Assembly: GCF_018687715.1 (NCBI RefSeq)
Contig: NC_056758.1
Coordinates: 23,405,001-23,469,000, forward strand
Direction of reading: 5' to 3'
DNA: 64,000 nt
DNA from: Carya illinoinensis
Lineage: Eukaryota > Streptophyta > Magnoliopsida > Fagales > Juglandaceae
Under the pieces are notes generated by a model that was given only the letters and a program-made list of their open reading frames with translations, was not told the DNA's origin and ran no database searches. Both the position numbers and the translations under genes were made by a program. Numbering within the stretch: the first letter of the stretch is position 1; each line of letters opens with the position of its first letter. Positions 1 to 11,385 of the stretch are shown one piece after another.

Positions 1-240
1 CTTTCATTTTAGCAACTCCTCCTTTCAAATAAATTTTTCATTTAAATGAGAGAGAAAGTCTCTAGATGATAGGCTTCTAAAATTTGAATCTTCATCTTCT
101 TCAAATCTAAAATAAAATTTAAATAATAACAATGAAGCCTAAAATCAACAAAAATAAATAAAATTAGACTAAACTTAAAGTTAAGAGGATAAAATATACT
201 AAATTATGCAAGTCATCAGCTGGCCAATTATAGAGAAAAA
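1..240. other. AT-rich spacer, nothing recognised
   Basis: No open frame of note, no terminal repeat and no RNA-like structure was seen. If the VPS34 remnant on the - strand once continued leftward, its next exon would be expected somewhere below 1469, but no matching coding sequence was found here. Confidence 0.5.
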
Positions 241-525
241 ATGCCATTGAGGTGCTTCACTTTGATGCTCATGTTCTTTCCGACCATTTGGAGATCAAGG
301 ATCATATTTTTCATCACAATGAAAGGCTTATTTTGAAGCAATTATCTTGAAGGCCTAAGCTCTATGGGTTAACTTTCAATTCTATTCGTCATTCGAGTGC
401 AATTTAGTTGGAAAGATCTCTTGGAAAGGACGAGGTTCTTAATATGATAAGCGGCATGATTAATAATAAAGCTCCTAGTCCAGATGGTTTTCTTATAGTT
501 TTTTTTCCCAGGCTTGTTGAGATAG
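241..525 (+). pseudogene. LINE (L1-type) reverse transcriptase fragment
   Basis: A short decayed piece of plant L1-type ORF2. Reading + strand, the frame gives VHFDAHVLSDHLEIKDHIF, then a stretch with two stops, then DEVLNMISGMINNKAPSPDG followed by FLIVFFPRLVE. The KAPSPDGF part matches the KAPGPDGF motif at the start of plant non-LTR reverse transcriptases. Only about 95 codons are present, with no 5' or 3' end. A run of A follows at 561-570, but it is not the natural LINE end because the coding piece stops in mid-domain. This is a different copy from the LINE at 49490-62085. Confidence 0.7.
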
Positions 526-571
526 AATAGAGCCACGGCCTTAGTTAAAATCTACTTAACAAAAAAAAAAG

Positions 572-970
572 ATGGATTTACGGTTTTGGGCGTGCAAAAA
601 CATAAGTGAGCAAGGTAAGCAAGATGTGAACCTGGCAAAGTGTGAGACAAGCAACGTGGAGTGAGCAACTATCACACAAACTAAGGTTGAATGGACAAAG
701 TATAAAGTGGGCTAGTAACACGCGAGCAATAGTAATACTCGAGGAGAGCAAAGATATATTGGATGATGAAGGACGATAGGTGGGCAACACGCTGAGTGAA
801 AACAAATGAGAATGGTGGTAAAAATATAACAAAGGCCCAAAGAGCTTGTTATTGAGCACAAGACCAGAACTTTCGAGCAGTTTTAAAGCATCTAAGAAGC
901 CCTAAGAACACTCTCACCAACTTATCTAAATCTAAAAATGTTGTAGTTTTTAGCTATTAGGACAACAAAA
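572..970. other. Spacer without recognised genes
   Basis: A 93-codon frame on the - strand (578-859) has low-complexity Ser/Leu/His content and no family resemblance. Nothing else was seen. Confidence 0.45.
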
Positions 971-1333
971 GTGTCCACATTGGATTAGGCAAAGGGTAAC
1001 TATAGTAATTTAAAACTAAAACCAAATTTGATAGTTACTGTACACACATCAAATAGTTATTTTATTATTTTTTTTATAACACTCTCTCTCTTCTCTCCAT
1101 CTACATCCACAAACTTCTCTCAGTTTCTTTATATTAAATAGTAAAATATGATAAAATAAAATAAATTAAAATTAAAAAAATTAATTATTTTTTAAATTAT
1201 TAATTACTCATTACTATATAATAAATAAATGGATAATCTAATGTAGAAATTTGATGTGAATAACCAAAATCATATTCATCTTATATTATTTTATTATTAT
1301 ATAATGAAAAAATAGCTATACCAATGTGGAGAC
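971..1333. mobile_element. Candidate MITE with 13-bp terminal inverted repeats
   Basis: The sequence GTGTCCACATTGG at 971-983 is the inverse of CCAATGTGGAGAC at 1321-1333, with one mismatch in 13. The interior of about 340 bp is AT-rich and non-coding, as in plant MITEs. A clear target-site duplication was not found, so superfamily and exact ends are uncertain. Confidence 0.5.
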
Positions 1334-1612
1334 TTATGTAAATGGAATAGTTAAAATCTAAATTCATCTTACATTCATCAAAATTGTCCTTTACATATGC
1401 ATAATCCATTAACAATGCTATAAGTGAGTTCAAAATAAATTTATGCATACTATGAAGAATAGAAGTAAAGAAAAATACACACAATCCCCTCAAACGAGCA
1501 CATAATTTATATCACCCCAAAGTATCAATTATGGCAATCACCCCTCAATACTAAAAAAATTGTAATGTAACCCGTTTTTATTTTTTCAGACTTTTTAAAA
1601 ATTTTAACTCTG

Positions 1613-1819
1613 GGCAGGTTTGGTAAAAGCATCTCAACTCAAAATTTTCATATCATCATTACAATTTTTATAAATTTTCACACAAAACATAATAAACAAT
1701 TTAACTTTTTCAAATTTCAATTCAACTTTTTCAAATCCCAAAACAATAATAATACTCAAAAATAATATTTTAAATTTTCATCTTAACTTAAAATTCTCAT
1801 CTTACTTACCAAACCTGCC
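1613..1819. mobile_element. Small MITE with 14-bp TIRs inside MITE K
   Basis: GGCAGGTTTGGTAA at 1613-1626 is exactly inverted at 1806-1819 (TTACCAAACCTGCC). The 207-bp element is AT-rich and non-coding. The GGTTTGG terminus resembles abundant plant PIF/Harbinger- or hAT-type MITEs. I could not fix the target duplication, so the superfamily stays open. It lies between the left arm of MITE K and the insertion point of element C. Confidence 0.65.
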
Positions 1820-1834
1820 TTTAATGAAGGGTAT

Positions 1835-2173
1835 TGTGATGACCCACTTTTGCGTGTATTTTCACTGAAGGGTTGTTTTTAATTTAATTAATATCTTGGT
1901 TTATTTATTTTAAATTATTGCATTTTAAAATTGATTTTTATTTGTTGGATGTTGTGTTTTATTTAACTAGTCGTTTTATGGATTTTAATCTCGTTTTCGG
2001 TGAATTTGTTTTGCCTCCGGAGTGAGGATTGGACCTCATTTATTTCCTACATCTTTTCTTTTCCCTTTTTCCTTTTTCTCTTTTTTTTCTCTTTTCTTTC
2101 CTTTTTCTTTTTCCTTTTTCTTTTTCCTTTTCTTTTTTCTTCTTCTTTTTCCTTTTCTCTCTCCCGTGCGTCG

Positions 2174-2269
<96 letters not shown>

Positions 2270-4023
2270 CTCTCCCACGCCGGATTCAGCCCTAGCCCCG
2301 ACCCACCGCCGTCCAGCCACCGTGGTCGACACCACCCCCACCGGTCGAAACCCCTCCTACCGGCGCACCACCCCACCGAACCCCAGCCCCATCCGGCCAG
2401 CCGTTTGGCCGGAAAACGCCCAAGAAGCCCCAAGGCTTTTGCCCCGATCCGCCGTCGTCGCTCCACCTCCGGCCACCACCTCTTCACCACTTCATCACCG
2501 GTTCCTTGCCGTCCTAACCCACCCATTTTCGGCCTCTAATAGCCACCGGAACAGCTCCCACGAGCTAGCTTTCCATTTTGGGAAATCCGGCTATCAACCA
2601 CCGTTTTCGCCGCCACCCACGGCCAAACTTCACTTCCACTAGCTTCATAATCATCCTTAGACCATTCCCTATCAATCCCAAGCCTTGGTTTGTCCCCGTT
2701 CAAAAGTGGGTATTTTACAACCCATGGCCACAGTGAATTTTTCACTGTTACGTTGCTTTCCTTCTGCCGTTTGCAACGCCGCGTGTTTTCTAAAAATACC
2801 GTATAGCGCTGTAAGTATTTTCCAAACCCTACTTTTAGGTTTAAATATATTTTGCTCATTCAATAATTAATTGTTGTTGGTTGGCTGATTCCGGACTAAG
2901 TCTGAGGAGTTCGGGGGTCGGATGGATTGAGGACGGAGTGCTTGGTTTTGCTCGTTTGGGTTGCTTGATTATTTGTGCTATGTGGCGTGAGTTGCATATT
3001 GGGTTTATGTGCATATTATTTTTAATCGAAAAAATCCCGTTTTATTGGCGTAAATGGTTTTTGGGTGCATGTGTCTCACGAGCCCAAGCCGGGATGGGTT
3101 ATTATCTTGGTGGAGCTCCTCTGGTCACTCGGGAGTGGATAAAACTGAGTGACATCCCCTGGGTTGTCACAGGGCGACGACCGGATCGCACGATACGGTA
3201 ACACTGTCGTGTCGACTCCGTGGTCCCTAGAGTGGCGGGGACTAGAGGATGGCCTGGCCAGGTACGCGCGGGGCGCGAATCTGGGCATCACTCGTTTAGG
3301 TGTCACATGCGTGGTCGTTAGCTGCGGTGTGGCACAGAGCCAGGGTGTGCGGATGATCCCTAGGGGAGATCATGGTGCATGCATAACCGGATTTGTTTTG
3401 ATGGTTTTCGGATGTGGGCCATTTTCTGGGAAAATGGCGATGCTTGGTTTCCGAGGTTTTTGATCCATTTTCTGGAAAAATGGTGGTTTGGGCCATTATC
3501 TGGGATAATGGCGAGGCTTGGTTTTAAGGATATGTTTTTGTGGGCCAAATGGGCTTTTGGCGTGCGTGGTAAAAATGTGGTTTTGCAAGTCATGTGCATT
3601 GGCTTTTCTTGCATCCATGTTGTTTGAGTTTTATATGTTTTTATTTAGTAGTGTTTGGAGTTTACTTACCTGCGGCACCATTTTTGATACCGTAGATTTT
3701 GGTGCAGAGATCGAGGATGAGGAGGAGGAGGCTGAGCTCGAGGATGCGGCTCCATCGGGTTGCTGATGTTATGTTTTGTATTTGGTTTAAAAATTATATT
3801 TGTGTCTTGTAATATTTATCTATGTATGTTTTGAATAGGTTTGTATTAAACAAGAAAAATTCTGGTACTTAGTTATTGACTTGCTTTTCGCTGCGTATTT
3901 CTTGTGCACATTCGTCACTTTTTCACACACTTGGCACACGTCGATAGGGTGATGACCCGTGATGTCATCATCCGGACGTCTCGATTTCCCCGTGTTCGTG
4001 TGTGTGGATTTGGGGGTGTCACA
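1835..4023 (+). repeat. 5' LTR of element C
   Basis: 2189 bp, TGTGATGACCCACTT to GGGGGTGTCACA. It is closely similar to the 3' LTR (2082 bp), with scattered substitutions and indels. Most of the length difference is a much longer CT microsatellite here. A T/C-rich tract (about 2050-2160) and a GA-rich region near 3712-3750 recur in the LTRs of G and H, so the three families are related. Long Phe/Ser/Leu or Arg/Glu-rich frames across 2000-2640 come from the pyrimidine tract and are not genes. Confidence 0.92.
2177..2267. repeat. (CT)n microsatellite in C 5' LTR
   Basis: An uninterrupted CT run of about 91 bp (about 45 repeats). The matching site in the 3' LTR (about 28507-28521) has only about 7 repeats. 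Confidence 0.97.
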
Positions 4024-4025
4024 GG

Positions 4026-4037
4026 TGGTATCAGAGC
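4026..4037 (+). promoter_or_regulatory. PBS of element C (initiator tRNA-Met)
   Basis: TGGTATCAGAGC begins two bases after the LTR end. This is the usual plant chromovirus primer binding site, complementary to the 3' end of initiator tRNA-Met. Confidence 0.9.
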
Positions 4038-4307
4038 GGTTTGGCTCTAGATAAAACTACATGTCCCGTAGGTAGTACCAGAATGATTTTAAAGTTGTGT
4101 TTTAAAATTATGTTAAGTAAAGTTATTTAAATTGTTTTATTTTTTTGAACTTGTTTGTTGGTTTTTATTTATTTAGTTATGTTTTTGCAAGCTGGTTTCT
4201 TTTGTTTTGTGTGATGTGGTGTTGGTCTTTGGTTCTGTTTTTGTTTGTTGTTGGTTTTATTTGTTTTTGTTTTCTGAAAGGGGGTCAAAGGTTGTGGTGA
4301 CAGGAAA

Positions 4308-4758
4308 ATGGGGAGACCAAAGAAATCTACTCAGGAGCCACGGGACAATACATCAAGAGATGACTCCATAGCCCAAGCCATACGGCAGATGACGGAGTTT
4401 ATGCAGCAAAATTTTAGGCCACAACAGACAGGGCCTTGGCCACAACCAGGGGGCCCTTGGCCCCAACCAGGGGAACCTTGGCCACAACAAGGGGGTCCCT
4501 GACCGCCACAAGGTGGGCCTTGTCCGCAACAAGAAGGACTTTGGCCGCAACTAGGAGGTCCTTGGCCATATCAGGGAGGGCCTTAGCTTTACCCGGGAGG
4601 ATCTAGCAGCATGGTGCAAGCCGGATGCACCTATGAGCGTTTTCTGGCGCATAGGACCCCACACTTCACTGGAGAAGAGGACACGCTTCAAGCTGGAAAG
4701 TGGATCAAAGACCTGGAAAGAACTTTTGAGGTGTGTGGTTGCACTGAGGCGCAACAGG
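4308..4758 (+). pseudogene. Element C gag, N-terminal part
   Basis: Gag of a Tekay-type element, from the ATG at 4308 (MGRPKKSTQEPRD...) to the insertion point of element A. After a short charged N-terminus comes IAQAIRQMTEFMQQ, then a Pro/Trp/Gln heptad repeat, then the start of the gag core (YERFLAHRTPHFTG, KWIKDLERTFEV). Two in-frame stops break it: TGA at 4501 in the repeat where other units have TGG, and TAG near 4585. The core continues across element A at 16846 with TYASYLLQGTTFDWW. Family assignment rests on the gag core and the downstream pol. Confidence 0.85.
4434..4580 (+). repeat. 21-bp tandem repeat coding for GPWPQPG heptads
   Basis: Seven imperfect 21-bp units (ccttggccacaaccaggggg-like) encode GPWPQPG/GPWPQQG heptapeptides in the gag N-terminus. 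The unit length divisible by three keeps the frame. Units 4-7 are more diverged, and one carries the premature TGA. Confidence 0.85.
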
Positions 4759-7357
4759 TGATTGAGCTGAAATATTGCATATTTTAGCTGTTTAAAACCA
4801 ATGTATTTTAAATTCATCATGACATTATTATTGGTTTTAAATGGAAAAATGGTTAAAGTGAATAAATCAAAGTTGTGATTTTAATTGATTAAAAGCATGA
4901 ATTTCTGCTTGAATTCTACCAACTATTGATTACTGTGCATTCTAGTCCATAATTTTTCTTGCTTTCTATTATCATTTGTGTTTGTACCATTGTTCTCCTT
5001 GTTCTTCATGTTCATAAGGTTTCTTGAGCTATCTTTCCATCTTCAAAAGATAGAAGCACTTCTTGCCAACCCATTTTCCAATAAATATATCACATTCCTT
5101 GTGAAATCCTATGCTTCTCAAACCTTGGAAATTTAACTTAGGAGGATTCTGCGAGTTGTATATTTGATTGAATATTGCAACTACAAGAATTCCCTCTCCA
5201 CGTTTGCACCAGCATTATAACTATGGCCCACTTGTGTTAGAATTTTGAAGAGTGTTGAAGTTTGCACATTTCACATTTCTTGGGTGGCTATATATCTTTG
5301 AATTGAGTCATTTGTCATTTACATTGGTTCAATCTGAACTGGGGTGCTGTGAATTAAGTGGCTAGGAGATCTTTAAATGAGATTTGAACTTCCTGAGGTG
5401 GATCTGAGATTGTTGAAAGGTTTGAGTTGTTTACAAAATCATTCTGCAAGTTTCATTATGGATGCGAGATCAAGAAAGGTTCCTGGCCCTCTGGTTGAAG
5501 GAAAGAAGATAGAATATCATCATCAAGGAAAGAAGATTGAATACCAACGCAGCCTGTCACATGGGAAGGGGAGCAGCAGAAGATTGTTGGCTTCAAGTTA
5601 CTTCAGCTTAGAGTCATTGCTTTTGCTTACCACATGGACACCATGCAGCAACCACTCATTCGGACCACATGGATAGCAACCATGCAGCAGAACAAACACA
5701 GCAGCAAAGCACTCACTCGGAACTGCACTTACACCAGCTCACACATGCAGAAAAGTGACTCACACAATGCACATGCAGACAGCAACTCATTCGGACCATG
5801 CATGGGACCAACTTACACATGCAGACAGCAACTCATTCGGACCACATGGACAGCAACCTGAACGTGCAGCAACCTGGACAGAAAGCATACAGCACGTTGC
5901 AGACAAAGACAGCAGCAAAGACACTCACACACCCTTCGGACAGCACTCACACATGCGTGCAGCAACCTGGACAGAAAGCATACAGCACGTTGCAGACAAA
6001 CACAGCAGCAAAGACACTCACACACCCTTCGGACAGCACTCACACATGCATGCACACATGTACACAACAGAAAGCATACAACACGTTACAGCAGACCAGC
6101 CTCATTCGGACAACACACAGCTGGACCCACAGCAGCTCACACATGCAGACCTTTGGACAGCTGAAGCAGAAAACTCACATGTGCAGTAGCTACTATAGCA
6201 AGAGAAGAAGACTCACACATGCAGAAAAGTGCAAAACCAGCAAAGCACATGCAGACCACTCGGACACATGCAGACCAACATGCACATATGCAGCACGGAA
6301 GGCAGAAATAGAGAGTTATTTTTTCCCCTCTTTCTTTTTCATTCGGGTAGTTGGAGCAGCTGGAGATCAGCTATTTATTAGCTGGTAGCAGCAGCAGCAG
6401 GGAGAGTTTTTTTTTTTTGGGAATTATTTTCTTTTCATTTAGAAGACTAGCGGCAGTTGCTTTAATTTAAACATAGTGGTGTTCGGCAGTTTTTGTTTTT
6501 GCCTATAATGCTTTGTTGTTTTAAGAATTTTTATTAAGTATTAAGAATTGTTTTAGAATTTTATCTCATTAATTGTAATACCTTAATTTCTTTCAAGTGT
6601 GCTAGTTGGTTTCATGCAACAAGAGAAATTGTTTTAGAAGTTTTTAATCAAGTATGCTAATTTAATTTATTGCAAGAAGGGTTTGGTTGAGAGTTTTTGT
6701 TTTTGATTTTTCTGAAACATGATACACGGGAGTAGAGGGAATTGAGCTTTTCATTCGTAAAGTGAAGTGAGTCGGTTTAGATTTATTTTTCTAGAGGAGA
6801 TTTAGTTGGTTTAAATTATATTTTTTTAGAAAGTGAAGGAGAGAGCTTTTGTTTTTGTTTTAGTTGGGTAATTTAATTGTTGTTTACTTATTTCATGTTA
6901 TTTATTTATATTGTTTCTTTAATCTTTCATTTAATAGTGATTACAATTGTTATTTGTTATTTTAAGAATTTGTGATTTAAATACAAAGACGAATTCTAGA
7001 ATCTTGGTTTTATGCATTTTTAATTTTCAGTGCATGTTTTGTCAATTACTTTCTAATTTAGTTTAATTCTTAATTTAGTTTTATTAATTTCTGAGTTTAA
7101 TCTATTAGTCCTTTACATTCCAATTCGACAATCAAAATCGAAAGACATGAATCTAGTCCATGACTAGTACCCTTTTCCATCCATTGCACATACCATCATT
7201 TTATTTTCTCTTTGTGAAGTTTTTCACACATTCTTCAACGAGTTTAATTTTAAGTAACTTTCCCTGAGGAGACGATCTAGGAATTTATTCCTAATTATTA
7301 CACGACATCCTCCTGCACTTGGGATAGCATTAGTGCTACTCATTTTTGAGTGAGTCA
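4759..7357 (+). repeat. 5' LTR of element A
   Basis: The first 200 bp and last 480 bp resemble the LTRs of A-prime and B, but the centre is a CA/CAG-rich block of 93-bp repeats found only in this element's LTRs. It is 30 bp longer than the 3' LTR, mostly from an extra 28-30 bp near 5851-5880. Frames crossing the repeats (5755-6388) are repeat artefacts. Confidence 0.92.
5630..6310 (+). repeat. CA/CAG-rich block with 93-bp tandem repeat in A 5' LTR
   Basis: The unit beginning AACCTGGACAGAAAGCATAC occurs at 5871 and again at 5964 (period 93), with partial diverged copies before and after. Shorter phrases (CACACATGCAG, CATTCGGAC) recur throughout. Because 93 is divisible by three and the block lacks TAA/TAG in several frames, long meaningless frames arise on both strands. 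Confidence 0.85.
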
Positions 7358-7363
7358 AGTTTT

Positions 7364-7381
7364 TGGCGTCGTTGCCGGGGA
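7364..7381 (+). promoter_or_regulatory. PBS of element A
   Basis: TGGCGTCGTTGCCGGGGA lies seven bases after the LTR end. It differs by one C-to-T from the TGGCGCCGTTGCCGGGGA type used by Athila and Tat elements (tRNA-Asp-like). Confidence 0.8.
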
Positions 7382-7501
7382 AAGTAGTTTAACTTAAATT
7401 TAAACTTGTTATTTTATTTTATTTTTCTCTACCATATTGTCTCTGGTTACTCATCTCATCTGCATCAACCACTCATTTCTACCATATTAAATTGATGTTT
7501 C

Positions 7502-8929
7502 ATGTCATGGATGAGAGATAGTTCGAATAGGTTGCTTAGAGTCACACCGAGAGTTGAGAGTAGTATACACAGCTTGGAGATAGATAGCTCGTCTGTCTTT
7601 TATTTGAGTGAGCCAGGTGACAAAATTGAAATCGAATCAGAAAACATGGTTGCACCTGCACCACGCACTCTTAAGGACTATTTGCAACCCACTCGTACCA
7701 CTACACCTTCATGCATAATTTTACCTGAAAATGCACCTAATTTCTCTATCAAGCATGGCATGATGTCAGTGATACCTCAGTTCCACGGGATGGATTCTGA
7801 GAGTCCTTACCAACACTTGATAGATTTTGAGCTGGCTTGTGCTACTTTTATCACTAGGGCTGTTACTGATAAATTCATTAGACTTCGTTTATTTCCTTTC
7901 TCTTTAAAGGATAAAGTGAAGATTTGGTTTAACTCTTTGAGACCTACTTCCATTTCTAGTTGGTCTGACATGCAGCGTGAATTCTTACAAAAATTTTTTG
8001 CTTTTTAGAGAACTCAATTTTTGCAGGAGCAGATCAGCCAGTTCAATCAGAGACCTGATGAGACCTTTCAGGCCAGTTGGAAAAAATTTAAGGATTTGGT
8101 GAACATTTGTCCACATCATGGTTTTGAATCCTGGAGGCTGGTGAGCTATTTTTACACTGGTCTCACTCCGGAATGCAAGCAGTTTGTTCAGACAATGTGC
8201 AATGGGGAGTTCTTTAGCAAAGAACCTGATGAAGCATTATCATTTTTTGACTACCTTGCTGAGAGTGCACAACAGTGGAACACTCGTGCTAATCGAGTTC
8301 CATTAGCAGCACAGCCACTGAGGGCTATTTCTGGAAGGGGGCAGATATGAGCTTAAAGAAGACACGGATGTTCAAGCCCGAATAGCTGCATTGACTAGAA
8401 GACTAGAAGTCATGGAAATAGAAAAAGTGAAGGCTGCGAAAGTAGTAGAGGCATGTTCTATATGTGCTGATTCAAACCATAAGACCCAAGACTGCCCGAT
8501 TATGCCAGTATTTCAAGAAGGTGGGTCTGAGCCAATGCAATCAGCTAACTGGGTCAATTGAGCATAGAATCAGCCTTTCTCCAACACATATAATCCGGGG
8601 TGGAGAAATCACCCAAATTTCTTATGGAGAAATGATCAGCCTGGTCGGTCCCCACCACCTCAGCAGCAGCCATTTAATCAAGGTGCTCCTCAGCACCAAT
8701 ATCTGCCATATCAAAATCCTCAAAGCTATCCTTATGTAGCTCCTCCTGGATTTCAGCCTCATGTAGCTGCACAAAGTTCTCAGCCTTCATCATCTGCAAA
8801 GAAAACTCTAGATGACAGTATGGGACAGATGGCCAATACACTTCAGCAATTCATGCAGATTCAGGCCACCACAAATAATCAGAACACTCAGGCCATAAAT
8901 GAGTTGCGTGGCACTATTAATAAGATGAG
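7502..8929 (+). pseudogene. Element A gag (Athila type), N-terminal and central part
   Basis: Corresponds residue for residue to the gag of element B: RTLKDYLQPTRTTTPSC, then FHGMDSESPYQHLIDFELAC, then DETFQASWKKFKDLVNICP. A stop at 8006 (TAG where B has CAG), a frameshift near 8338 and a TGA near 8559 break it. The solo LTR A-prime interrupts the C-terminal part at INKMS, and the rest resumes at 11386 (TLSTLEKGKFPAQPQ). Gag would form the particle of the retrotransposon; this copy cannot. Confidence 0.88.
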
Positions 8930-11380
8930 TGATTGAGCTGAAATATTGCACATTTTAGCTATTTAAAACCAATGTATTTTAAATTCATCATGACATTATT
9001 ATTGGTTTTAAATGGAAAAATGGTTAAAATGAATAAATCAAAGTTGTGATTTTAATTGATTAAAAGCATGAATTTCTGCTTGAATTCTACCAACTATTGA
9101 TTACTGTGCATTCTAGTCCATAATTTTTCTTGCTTTCCATTATCATTTGCATTTGTACCATTGTTTTTCTTGTTCTTCATGTTCATAAAGTTTCTTGAGC
9201 TATCTTTCCATCTTTTGGGTTCAATTCATGAACCTCAAAAGATAGAAGCACTTCTTGCCATCTTTGAATGAAAGTTGCTCAAGCTAATTTTTCATTTGTG
9301 TTATTTTGTTGTTGAGTGTTTTCTTTTTTTTTAATCTCCATCTCCATTTTTCATGCATACCATGGTTCATTATGTTCATGCCTTGTTCATACTTTGTCTT
9401 GAGCTTTCCCACCATTCAAACAATCCCAACTCAATCTAACCTCATACACGGCTACACCAATCACCCCACAAATCCACCAACTCATTTCCAACCCACCTAA
9501 ATTATACATTAATTGCAAGGCTGCTTGTTTGGCTTAACTTACATCGGTTGGTGCAACTAAATTAAGGTGAGGAACATGTGAAGAAGTTGGTGCAATCAAA
9601 GGCTGCTGCTGTCCATGCAAAGTTAAAGTCTAAAAAGGGAGGTGCCATGCATTACTTGACTTGTGGAGTTGGTGGTGATTATTAATGAAGAGCCGTGAAT
9701 TGGAGGAATGAGTTTACAACTTGGGGCAGCTATTTATATATATATATATTGCTGGATGTGAAAAAGAAAGAAGAACCGTGTAGGAGTTTTTAACAAAGAG
9801 AGGAGAAATCGGTGGAAATTCATTGAAGCTTGACATGTATAAAGAAGAAAATATAGAGAAACATGTGCTGAAATTAAAATGCATGATGTGCTGGAATTAA
9901 AGTATGTTGTGTGCTGAAATTGAAGAAAACAAATTAAAGAAGTCGGCTGGAGAGGCAATGAAGAAACCGTGTATGAATTTGCATGAAGTTAGTCCACAAG
10001 TTAGGCAAGAAGTTAGGCATGAAGACTTGGTTGTTTGGTTTGAATTAAGAAACCAATTAAATAAAATAAGAGAGGAGGAATGCAATGCAAGACACGGCAA
10101 TTAAGAGAAATGCAAGAGGCGGCTGAATTGTGAAACAAATTGAGTGTGAATGCAACAAAAAGTGGCCGAAATTAAGGTGTGAATGCAAAAGGTGGCTGAA
10201 TTAAAGTGTGAATGCAAGATTGAAGTGTGAAACCAATTGAATGAGAGATTAACTAGCCAAGATGTTCGGCTATAAAATGGGTGCAGTCCGAAGCTTACAA
10301 GGAGAACAACTAGGACAACTCAAACTTAGACAAACACAACTCAACACACACAATTTTCTGCTATGTACTTGAAAGAATTAGCTCCTTTTTGTTTTAAGAA
10401 ATTTTGTTTCTCCTTTTAGTTTCAAAGCTTTGTTGTCTTAGCATTTTTATTAAGTGTATTAAGATTTGTTCTAGACTTTTATTTCATTAAAAGTAATACC
10501 TTAATATTAAGTGTGCTAGTTTGTTTCATTACTAGTTTATTTCATGTAACAAAAAGAAATTGTTTTAGAAGTTTTAATCAAGTGTGCTATTTTGTTTCAT
10601 AAAGAATTGTTTTAGAAGTTCTAATTAATTGTGTTACCTTAATTTATTGCAAGAAAGGTTTGGTTTTAAGCTTTTGTTTTTGTTTTTGATTTTTCTGAAC
10701 ATCATACGTGGAGAGCAGAGGAATTGTTATAGAGTTTTTATTAAAGGTTTAGAGATTAATTTTCAAGAGTGATACGTGAGAAATTATTCCTTTTTGTTTC
10801 GAATTTCAATTGAATAGTGAAAGGAAGTTTTCGTTTAGACTTTTCGTTCCCTATTTTATTTAACTTCAGTTTAAAGTTTATAGAATACTTTTGAGTTTCT
10901 GTTTACTTATTTCGTGTTATTTATTTTTCTTACTTCTTTAAGTTTTCATTTAATAGTGATTACAATTGTTATGTATTATTTTGAGAATTCGTGATTTAAT
11001 TACAAAGATGAATTCTAGAATCTTGGTTTTGAGCATTTTAAATTTTCTGTTCATGTTTTGTCAATTACTTTCTAATTTAGTTTAATGCTTAATTTAGTTT
11101 TATTAATTTCTGAGTTTAATTTATTAGTCCTTTACATTCCAATCCAACAAACAAAAAAATCAAAAGACATGAATCTAGTCCATGACTAGTACCCTTTTCC
11201 ATCCATTGCATATACCATTATTTTTATTTTCTCTTTGTGAAGTTTTTCACATTTTTTTCAACGAGTTTAATTTTAAGCAACTTTCCCTGAGGAGACGATC
11301 TAGGAATTTATTTCTAATTATTACACGACATCCTCCTGCACTTGGGATAGCATTAGTGCTACTCATTTTTGAGTGAGTCA
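8930..11380 (+). mobile_element. Solo LTR A-prime of an Athila-group element, inside A gag
   Basis: A single LTR of 2451 bp, TGATTGAG...GAGTGAGTCA, flanked by ATGAG at 8925-8929 and 11381-11385. The reading frame of gag matches element B across the deleted site, which confirms the boundaries. No internal region is present, so it is the product of LTR-LTR recombination. The ends match A, but the centre (about 9260-10380) differs and instead resembles solo LTR I. A TATAAAAT box lies at 10271-10278. Confidence 0.93.
10271..10278 (+). promoter_or_regulatory. Putative TATA box of solo LTR A-prime
   Basis: TATAAAAT in the context ttcggcTATAAAATgggtgc, in the middle of the LTR where the U3/R boundary would be expected. 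Position is inferred; no transcript evidence is available. Confidence 0.5.
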
Positions 11381-11385
11381 ATGAG

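Noticed and set aside
2000..2642. Frames of 88-206 codons rich in Phe, Ser, Leu or Arg, Glu
   Set aside because: They lie in the T/C-rich tract and CT microsatellite of the C LTR. The same artefacts recur at 28270-28894, 30523-31194, 36328-37014, 53488-54064 and 59500-60182 in related LTRs.
4026..4037. tRNA-like match TGGTATCAGAGC (also 32667 and 58038)
   Set aside because: These are primer binding sites next to LTRs, not tRNA genes; no cloverleaf sequence is around them.
5755..6388. Thr/His/Gln-rich frames of 144-196 codons, and 15258-15836
   Set aside because: Products of the 93-bp repeat block in the LTRs of A; several overlapping frames are open at once and none resembles a protein.
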